From Sternotherus odoratus (Eukaryota > Chordata > Testudines > Kinosternidae), in the NCBI GenBank assembly GCA_032164245.1, contig JAVMKO010000001.1, positions 250,923,644-250,987,643 on the forward strand: a stretch of 64,000 nucleotides of DNA, read 5' to 3'. Shown here one piece after another: positions 55,796 through 64,000 of this stretch. Every line of letters starts with the position of its first letter. The first letter of the stretch is position 1. Below the pieces are notes generated by a model. The model was not told the origin of the DNA. It did no database searches and saw nothing but the letters and a program-made list of their open reading frames with translations. The position numbers and the translations under genes are program-made.

Positions 55796-57005
55796 GGTCG
55801 GCCCTGGAGCCGGTTTTGTTCAAGATCTTCACTAATGATCTTGAGCAGCGGTTCTCAATATTGAGAACTGCGACCCCTTTTTGCTTTCTGCCTTGGCTCG
55901 GCGGACCCTTGTATGACCGCCGAAAAGCTACTGAATTAATTAGTTCCGCATTCCGCAGCTATTTTCGGCGGACATGCCGAGCGCTCCCGAAAGAGCTCGG
56001 TATGTCCGCCAAAAAGCCACCGAATGCGGAAGTGATCAGGTCAGCAGCTTTTCGGCAGTGCAAGGAGCTTGCGACCCCTCTGGAGGCAGCCGGCGACCCC
56101 CTGAGGGGTTGCGACCCTCTGTTTGAGAAACGCTGATCTTGAGGATGGCGGAGACAGCACCCTCAGCAAGTTTGCAGATGACACTAAACTGGGAGTGGTA
56201 GATACACTGGAGGGTAAGGATAGGATGCAAAGGGACCTAGACAAATTAGAAGATAGGGCCAAAAGAAATCTGATGAGCTTCAGCAAGGAAAAGTGCAGAG
56301 TCCCATGCACTGCTACAGACTAGGCACCGAATGGTTAGGCAGCAGTTCTGCAGAAAAGGACCTAGGGGTTACAGTGGATGAGAAGTTGAATATGAGTCAA
56401 CAGTGTGCCCTTGTTGCCAAGAAGACTAATCGGCTGTAGAAGATCAAGGGACATGATCATTCCCCTCTATTTGATGTTGGTGAGGCTTCATCTTGAGTAT
56501 TGTGTCCAGTTTTGGGACCCACACTACAAGGAGGATGTGGAAAAATTGGAAAGAGTCCAGTGGAGAGCAACAAAAGTGATCAGGGGGCTGGAGCACATGA
56601 CTTATGAGGAGAGGCTGAGGGAACTGGGATTGTTTAGTCTGCAGAAGAGAAGACTGAGGGGAGATTTGATAACTGCTTTCAACTACCTGAAAGGGGGTTC
56701 CAAAGAGAATGGATTAGACTGTTCTCAGTGGTATCAAATGACAGAACAAAGAGTAATGGTCTCAAGTTGCAGTGGGGGACATTTAGGTTGGATATTAGAA
56801 AAAATATTTTCACTCTAAGTGTGGTGAAGCATTGGACTAGATTACCTAGGAAGGTGGTGGAATCTCCTTCCTTAGAGGTTTTTAAGGTCAGGCTTGACAA
56901 AACCCTGGCTGGGATGACTTAGTTGGGGATTGGTCCTGCTTTGAGCAGGGAGTTGGACTAGATGACCTCCAGAGGTCCCTTCCAACCCTGATTGTCTATG
57001 AATCT
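55796..57005 (+). pseudogene. CR1 ORF2 3' half with intact 3' end, split by a hAT MITE
   Basis: Sense CR1, 5'-truncated. Upstream of the MITE it reads LFKIFTNDLEQ; downstream it continues STLSKFADDTKLGVVDT with the polymerase F-A-D-D intact (56171-56182). Later blocks encode [54 protein letters not shown] (about 56470-56680) and HWTRLPRKVVESPSLEVFK (about 56830-56890). The 3' end GGTCCCTTCCAACCCTGATT is followed by CTATGAATCTATG terminal repeats. The frame is interrupted by the insertion and by at least one further shift (about 56320-56405). Confidence 0.85.
55846..56135. mobile_element. hAT-type MITE inside CR1 reverse transcriptase
   Basis: Ends CAGCGGTTCTCAATATTG and, reversed, CAGCGTTTCTCAAACAGA, with an exact 8-bp direct repeat ATCTTGAG on both sides (55838-55845 and 56136-56143). 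290 bp, with an internal hairpin of the GCGGACATGCCGAGC type shared with 17993-18255. Confidence 0.9.
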
Positions 57006-57009
57006 ATGG

Positions 57010-58795
57010 TTTAAAGAGATGAGTTAAAACAAACATTTAGGTTTGTATATCTTGTATTTAATATGTAATTATTTATTTTTATTTTGAATGGAAGGGTGTG
57101 AGCATAAGCAAGTACTCAGGCCAGATATAGTAAAGGGAAGAGACCAGGGATGAAACAGCAGTGTCTCCTCGCTTTCAAGTCTTAAAAAATTATGGTCAAC
57201 TAACACTGAAATTAACTGGAATAAAGTTCATGCTTAAGAACTGAAATGGTATTCAAACCATTACTCTTTCTGTGTCTTTTTAACCAAGAACCTGTTAAAT
57301 CCCTAGAGAGCCCAATCTTGATTGAAGCCTTATCATGCTAGATACTGCACAGACACATGAAGATAATGAAAGGAGCTGAAAGTGCTTATGAGTAATGTTT
57401 GGTTTCTTCCTGGCAAAACAAACAAACATATCAGAACCTACTTAGTACGTGGCCCACGCATGCAGACTAGACTGCTGGATTTTAATATAAAAGACAACAA
57501 TCAAAAAAAAGCAACAGAATACCAATACGGACACAAGAAAATAAGAAGGGAAGCACAGCATTTATCATTAGTATCAGTCCAGGGATACCTGGACTGAATT
57601 GCTGGTACGCTTCTAGTGTTGACATGTAATGACATGTAATTACCAAAAAAAAAAAAAAAAGGAATTACCAAAAAAAAAAAATTTGGTCCAATTTCTTAAA
57701 CTCTGTAATGTGCCATTATTTTAGATTCTAAGCTTTCAAAGTAGACAAGTCCCAGACTGAGAGTAAGGCAGCAACTGCAATGTAAAAATCACTACTAGAG
57801 GAAGGGAGAAGGGGCTAGTTTTTTTATTTCTTAAAATGTAGAACGGATGTACAGCTGTTTATGCCGTCTAGCTGAACATATACTGGGAGAATTCAAAGGT
57901 GGCCCTAAACTTACCAGAAAGTAACACTTCACATAACAATCACAACAGAAAGACAGAGGAGGCCTGGAAAGAGCTGAACTACATTGAAGGTGTAGATTAA
58001 AAGCTGGTAGTTCCTCTTGAAGATTTAATGCTAAAAAGCGATTGAACCTATTACACAGATTTCTACAGTCATACACATAAATTCCAGGACAAGAGCTTTA
58101 ATATATTAGTATACTGTAAATTAGTAATAAAATTAAAATGTAATTTTAGTTGTGAAAATAATTTAATTAAGTATGCTTTAGGATGCATTAGTCTTTTTTT
58201 TTTTTATGGTGTGTTACTCACTCATTAAATTGACAATATTAAATAATGGGTTTTCCCATCAGTATACATTAGCAAGGCCCTCAAAAAAAACCTAATTTGC
58301 ACGGCAGTACAGCAAAATGAAATGCATTTCAATTTAGAAGGCACAAATAGTTTGCTACCTTAAGAAAAGCTTACATTAAAGGAAGGACGTTAACATCTTT
58401 AAAACATCAAGCATGAAAATCAAGTATTTGGTACTAGACAGGAAGGCTTTATAATTTCTGCATGAAAGACTAAAATTATGTCTGACCCGTATCATGCTTA
58501 CAATAGATAAATGATTCCTGGTACATACCTTTATTAAAAAATATCAATGTGGGTGGTATCTTTGAAAGCTGTCCAAGTTAAAAAGTGAGTCACGTGGCTT
58601 CTGCCCACCTGCCCTGGCAACTTTGAAATTCTCAGAATGAAATGTTAAAGAAAGCATTAGAGAGAGTCAAACTTCAATTTCACTACAAAAGTTTTTTCTC
58701 CTGTGAATAGCCCACCTTAATTGATTAGTCTCTCAGAGTTGGTATGGCAAGCCCCATCTTTTCATGTCCTCTGTGTGTGTATATAATCTTCCTTC
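57010..58795. other. Unique sequence with A-tract duplication; weak exon candidate
   Basis: A short tandem duplication, AATTACC plus A-run, lies at 57637-57681. On the minus strand 58529-58568 is bounded by TTTAACTTGGACAG and AAG|GTATGTACC and is open (LSKIPPTLIFFNK); unrecognised and possibly chance. Confidence 0.25.
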
Positions 58796-58807
58796 TGTGT
58801 CTTCCAC

Positions 58808-58905
58808 TCCATGCATCTGATGAAATGGGTTTTAGCCCGCAAAATTTTATGCCCAAATAAATTTGTTGGTCTCTAAGGTGCCACAAGTATTCCTCATTCT
58901 TTCTT
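58808..58905 (+). mobile_element. Penelope-like 3' fragment
   Basis: ATGCATCTGATGAAATGGGTTTTAGCCC then AATTTGTTGGTCTCTAAGGTGCCACAAG, the sense PLE 3' region, diverged and lacking the extreme terminus. Confidence 0.65.
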
Positions 58906-58909
58906 CAAT

Positions 58910-60180
58910 TTTATTGCTCATCTTCAAAGGAAGACATTTTAAAATTCATCACCTAAAAACCTTTACGATATCACTCATGAAAGAACAAAGGACATGGCTA
59001 ACAAATAAATCAGATATTTAAAAGTTATCAAGTCATGTTAATGTTCTCTCAATTAACCTGTGTGTAGGGTTTTTGTCCAGGAAAATTAAAACTAGGGGTA
59101 AAATGAAATACTATGCACAAGTGCAAATGATACAAGAGAGTGCCTAAGTGCAGGAAGACAAAGGAAGATGGGGGGGGGGGGGGGGGAGAGGAGATGAAAT
59201 TCTATTTGAAGAGGTAGTAGTGTTGGCCAACGACTCTACTAGGGAGCTTTGGAACCATCTGCTGTAATTTAACTTTGTCTTACTGCCACTAAAAATTATT
59301 ATCTTGGTGAGATATTCCCAGATCAATGGATCAGTGCACACACACACACACACGTGCATTTGTATGTAGTAAATTTCTTTCTGGGTCTTCAATCTATAAA
59401 TCTGGAATGATTAAAACTGAATACCATCCCTCCACATCAAAGGGGGAGGGGAATGAAAGTTGAGAAGGTACTGGAATACTCTAAATGAAGTCATCAGTAA
59501 AGAAAAGCAGCTATTTAGGTTACTGTGTTTGGTAAACAATGCAGGGAGAGTCATACTAGCTTTCTACAACATTTGCCTGAATACACCCACATTCAGCCTT
59601 CCAAATTAACAGCTTATGTGAAATAAACTCTCTCTAAAGTTCAGAGGCCTCATTATCTGCAAGGCTGAAATACAAAGGCAGATCAAATTGGCAATAGTTT
59701 TTACCATGGTTTTTGATAAACTCCTGGGATCTGATGCATGCCTTAAAGGTAAGGCTCAGTACTGAAGATGAAGGATCCCTAGAAGAGTCCTCATGATTTG
59801 AGAGTGATAAGGAACAGTGTGTTGGACTAAGCATCCTGGCAATCCTGGAGGGTTAAGTAATATTCTGGGCTGAGTGCTACAATTGCCATTATTAGTGTCA
59901 CTCTTTTTTCTCCACATCAAAACTGCTTAGTCATTTCAAGTGCAGGAATGGTCTGTCACTCCTCAGTTTATTCACAGCTATGAAACAGAGAATCTGTTCC
60001 ATCAGGCGCATTAGCGTATGTAAAACCTGTTTATGTCATATTACTCCAACCTCCCTTCCTCTCCTATGTGTCACCCACCTGCTGTAACTTGCCAAGAAGC
60101 AAGCTATTACTGATCATCCATAAGGACATATTAACGTCATTTGGACTATTCACAAAGTTAAACACATGCAAAAGCTTTTG
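58910..60180. other. Unique sequence, no gene seen
   Basis: A 17-G run at 59170-59186 and a short CA run at 59337-59353. No exon recognised. Confidence 0.4.
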
Positions 60181-60182
60181 CA

Positions 60183-60300
60183 GTATTGGAGTCTAAAATT
60201 GTAAGCTCTTTGGGACAGGAAACATTTTATGAGTGCACCGTGGGAATCCAGCTTGTCATGGGCTTCTATCACTACTGTAATACCAATATACAATAAACTG
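60183..60300 (+). mobile_element. Possible old L2/MIR-like 3' tail
   Basis: TTGTAAGCTCTTTGGGACAGG followed by a spacer and ATACAATAAACTG resembles the widespread amniote repeat tail with GTAAGCTCxxTGxGGCAGGGAC. Short and diverged. Confidence 0.4.
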
Positions 60301-60895
60301 TCTCTATTGGTAACAAGATAGTTACCAAACTCTTCATGATACGCATGAATTATAATAGTGCCTGGACAGCACAGCTGGTACCCATTAGTCCATCATGACC
60401 ATAGGCTTTTGTTCACAAAAACTCAAGTGCCAGAGAGGTAACCAGAAGAAATCTCAGAAGGCTTTTCTGTAATAACATGCCCTTCTCTGACTGCCACACA
60501 AGACCAAGAGGTTTGATATATTCCTGCACATGTGAAGGCAGGGACCCACAAGAGCAATGACAAGTCTGTGAAACTTCTGAATTTCTTTATTAGATAACGG
60601 AGAGACCCCTTTGTGGAAATCCTTCAGCACAGTCTCAGGAATCACCAAATAGAGAGACACGTGCCCACAACTAAACAGGAATATTAAACTGATGCTTTAT
60701 AAATAATTCAGATGATTGGGTATAGAATCAAAGAGGTCCTTCTCGTAACTGTGATCTCATGTTTGTAAACAGGAAATTTCAAGAAATCCTGTGCAGCATC
60801 TTAAATAAAAAGAACAACTTTTTTTTGGTCTTTTACAAACCAACCACATTGCTGGCCCTTAAATAATCAGTTCAAAACAGACTGGAGATATAGAA

Positions 60896-61025
60896 CAGTG
60901 ATTTTCAACCTTTTTTTTCCATTTGTGGACCCCTAAAATATTTCCAATGGAGGTGCAGTCTCCTTTGAAAATCTTGAGAGTTTGTAGATTTCCGGGGTCT
61001 CTGGACCACAGATTGAGAACCAAGG
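60896..61025. mobile_element. Minimal hAT-type MITE (130 bp)
   Basis: CAGTGATTTTCAACC and, reversed, CCTTGGTTCTCAATC are the ends, with an exact direct repeat ATATAGAA at 60888-60895 and 61026-61033. The body GTGGACCCCTAAAATATTTC is typical of such MITEs. Confidence 0.75.
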
Positions 61026-61034
61026 ATATAGAAA

Positions 61035-64000
61035 AACGATCAGCAACTGAAAAATTATCCTGTGGGTTATAGTACCAAGATCTCTTTTGCAGCCTCTTTG
61101 AAGACCAATTCTGCCACCTTTAAATCATGCTGAGCCATACTTTACTTCAAAAATCAGTAGGCCCAGACTGACTGAGGGATTACACAGTATGAGGTGGCAA
61201 CTCAGCTCCTTTATAAAGAAAACCCTGCTTCTAAGGCATATGCTTTTTCTTTGACTATGTAACACACAAATACTAAGACTTCTACAAGTGAAGGTCCCTC
61301 ATAATTATAAACAATTGTTCTAAAACACTTGCAAAATTATATTTGCTCTCTCATCTAGGGCATATATTTTTTAAAAAAAGTCATGAGTAAATAGATTTTT
61401 CAGCAGCATCATGGTAACCATTGGCAATGCAGGCAGATTTGGTGGACTTTTGTTGTAAAGCTATTCAAAATAGAAAGCAAGATAAAGCAACCAGGTAGAG
61501 AGATTGCTAAAAAACATTATGTGGTCCAAATATCATCTTAAATATACACTATTAAAATGCCATCATAACATTCTCATTCTACAAATCAACGACCAGCAAA
61601 TCGGTGTCCAACTGTATTAAAAAAGAAAAAGTTAAGTTACTTGATGCCCAGTTGGTCAGCCCGTGTGCACTGTAATTAAACTTCACTGCTCTTTGAGGGC
61701 TTGGGCTTCCAGGTGGAGTCCAAGAATACAAACAGGAAAAAGCTTTTTGTCACCTTCTCCTTCTAAACAGCAGTATCTAGTAGCAAAGGAAGCATACAGC
61801 AGTTCTAATAGTTCATGGATCTTTGCAGTGGCAAGATTAAAAAACCTAAACATTACTGTTGGAACATTAAAGACTGGTTAAGTGCTACAAAATGTTTTGA
61901 AAGGTTGGGAACAATTATTTTAAAGCACTAATATTGTTTAATAATCTGACATTGGCTTTGATGGAAATGCAGTCAGCAGCAAGGTTGTTAAAACTCTGAT
62001 ATTTGAGCTCTGGTTGGTGGTTAAGCCTTGTAAATGACATCTTTCAAATGACACCTATTAAAAAGATGGAGGCTCCAACAGGGTATAGTAGTTTAAATTT
62101 AAAAAGTTACTGAAAGACAACTTTATAGCAAAACAATTTAAGCCACACATTCTGAATATCTCCAGATGGAGCAAAATTTTCAAAATTGTAGAAAAAAATA
62201 TCCTCTTGCATTAAATGTCCTTTAACTTAATAATAATTTTAAAAAGACCACTCATACCCTAAACCTGTAAGCACTTCAAATGCATAATCCCATGCACAGA
62301 CTTTATCACACTAAGCACATAGTGCATAAAAGTGTTTCCAGCAATACACGTCAAGTCATGTGGCTACTTAAGAATGTTTGGGGTGATCCAAGATCACTGT
62401 GGTGTGACAATATCAGCTACAACTACATGCCTATGTCAGAGGTTATTCAGGATATATGGGGAAATGGTTGGCCAAATCAGGGCAGGAAGTAACAGTTATT
62501 TTGGACCAGTACTTAATGGTCTACAAAACTCAGACCATAATGTATTTTCTTTATTTTAAATATAAAAAGCAGCTAGTACTTTAAAAAAAAAGAGGTGGGG
62601 GGGGGGGGGAGATCACTTCCCAGGAGACTATCAACTTAAATTTACTACCTCTCATGCACATTTAACAAATGCACAACTTTCAAGCACCCATCTTCCTATG
62701 AATAAAAACAGCATCATGATGCAAAATTAAAACAGTAAAGCCAATATTTAAGTGCTATTAAAGTATACACATAATACCACTATATCCACATTTGAATGCC
62801 TTCACTTCTTAAAATACTGTTTGGGGTGGGTCTCTCTTTAAAGTATAAAGTCAAGCAACAATGTAATGCTAAAAATTCTAGCATCAACTCCTCCTGAGAT
62901 AACATTTTTCATTCACTGATAGTCTAAGTACACATACACTTCAAAATTGAAGCTGTCATTAATATTGCATATGGTAAACTTAGTAGACATTGGATAGTTA
63001 ACTAAAATCTTGATGTTGCATTCATAAACCCATGAGCAGTTTACAACGGCAACTTGCAAAGACAGAGATGGAGAACAGAAACCACACTACAAGAAGGAAA
63101 GAGATTATTACAAGTGAAAAATATCCTCACCAGCAGTAAAAGAAACAAAAATACTGACAAGTGTTCCTTTTATTCATTATAACTTTTGCCAAAAATTGTT
63201 CGGTTGCGATAGCTCCAGGTTTCTGATAAGTTGGGGGCTGAGGTTTATATTTTAATGTAAACTATAAAATTTGTTTCCCGATCTGGTTGGTGGTATTTAA
63301 TCTCTCTTTACTTCCTTGGAGATCTTTTTTTCAAATAGGTAAAGAAGAGAAGAAGAGTTACAGGGTTTTTGGTTTTGCTTTTAAATATAAATTTCTTGTG
63401 TGATTGACCCTGTGTCACGTACTGGCATCAAGATTTGGAGGAACATATTCCATCACTGATTGAGAACTAGGAATGACAAGTCAATGGGGGAGGAGGGAAA
63501 TGAAAATATTTTGCCTTGTTATACTTTATAACCTGGTAATTGTTATTTATAAATTTGTAATACAGTAGCAGCTATGGCTCAAATCAGATATTAAGGCACC
63601 CCCCCAAAAAAAACAAACCCCCCCCCCACACACACACACAAAAGGGCTGTCTATCCTGAACTTGAAGATGGGCTCAGAATGGTTTTGCACTCTGCATGTG
63701 TAGACCCATTCATATTGAAAATAGTGAACTACATCTCTATGAGGAAGGGAATTGCCTTTCTTGTATTTTATTGTAAGCAGCCTGGGACCATGAATTCTTG
63801 AAGGCCAGGGCAAAAGTATACTACACTAATTAGGCTACTGATCGCATTAAAACAGTGAATTTTCCTGAGTCGTCTAAGTTGGGAGATTTCAAGAGGACTT
63901 TTAAGTGAAAGTGCCATGCTTACCATCCAAGAATTAATTTGAGAGGAGACATAGGAGCTCTGTAGACCTTTTGGTTTTCTTATATCTGGACATATCTAGA
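61035..64000. other. Unique AT-rich sequence to window end
   Basis: No recognised transposon or gene. A 13-G run at 62597-62609 and a C/A-rich simple stretch at 63598-63641. Frames of 66-88 codons lack domains. Confidence 0.4.

Noticed and set aside
1..64000. Prokaryotic features (operons, ribosome binding sites, riboswitches, attachment sites)
   Set aside because: The sequence is vertebrate nuclear DNA; none is expected and none was seen.

Overview
This window is vertebrate, and specifically turtle-like, nuclear DNA. It is AT-rich, has no operons and no long conserved reading frame, and is heavily seeded with interspersed repeats. The diagnostic element is a tRNA-headed SINE (best copy near 14188-14436) that I recognise as the Cry-type SINE of cryptodiran turtles. 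It sits beside several CR1 non-LTR retrotransposons, Penelope-like 3' ends, DIRS-like tyrosine-recombinase retroelement remnants, hAT and Tigger/pogo-type miniature DNA transposons, and two non-autonomous Helitrons. I cannot name the species. All family names come from memory of the families plus visible ends, duplications and motifs; no database search was run.

Layout. 1-2.2 kb: an edge of a pogo-like MITE, a CR1 scrap, then unique sequence. 2.2-2.9 kb: an old CR1-type tail, a TTC microsatellite and two Cry SINE pieces. 4.5-6 kb and 8.2-8.75 kb: old sense CR1 copies. 10.5-10.8 kb: a young Penelope-like fold-back. 10.8-13.0 kb: repeat-poor sequence that could be a minus-strand 3' UTR ending at a weak exon candidate. 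13.5-14.4 kb: a hAT-type element with a Tigger MITE inside, then the Cry SINE. 15.2-16.2 kb: an internally deleted DIRS-like copy. 17.7-19.4 kb: hAT MITEs and an RT-deleted CR1. 22-24 kb: hAT MITEs and the only Penelope-like coding remnant. 24.4-24.8 kb: a polypurine block. 25-35 kb: unique sequence with a few MITEs. 35-38.3 kb: two GC-rich hAT MITEs with perfect 8-bp duplications and a Helitron inserted in an older repeat. 43-48.8 kb: the most layered region, with a pogo-like MITE, a 994-bp Helitron carrying minisatellites, and a roughly 3-kb antisense CR1 cut by three later elements. 52.8-54.2 kb: a second DIRS-like copy. 55.8-57.0 kb: a CR1 3' half with a hAT MITE in its reverse transcriptase. 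The remainder is mostly unique.

No protein-coding gene is established. The longest reading frames (203, 178, 164, 137 and 122 codons) are transposon remnants, low-complexity or GC-rich MITE sequence, or unsupported. Weak splice-flanked exon candidates are listed at 12.95-13.01, 29.5, 45.4 and 58.5 kb; the window may be intronic or intergenic. The best-supported observations are mechanistic: Penelope-like insertions that are head-to-head or inverted yet flanked by target-site duplications, and a Helitron whose pre-insertion site can be read from the flanking repeat. I saw nothing that amounts to a clearly new multi-gene system.
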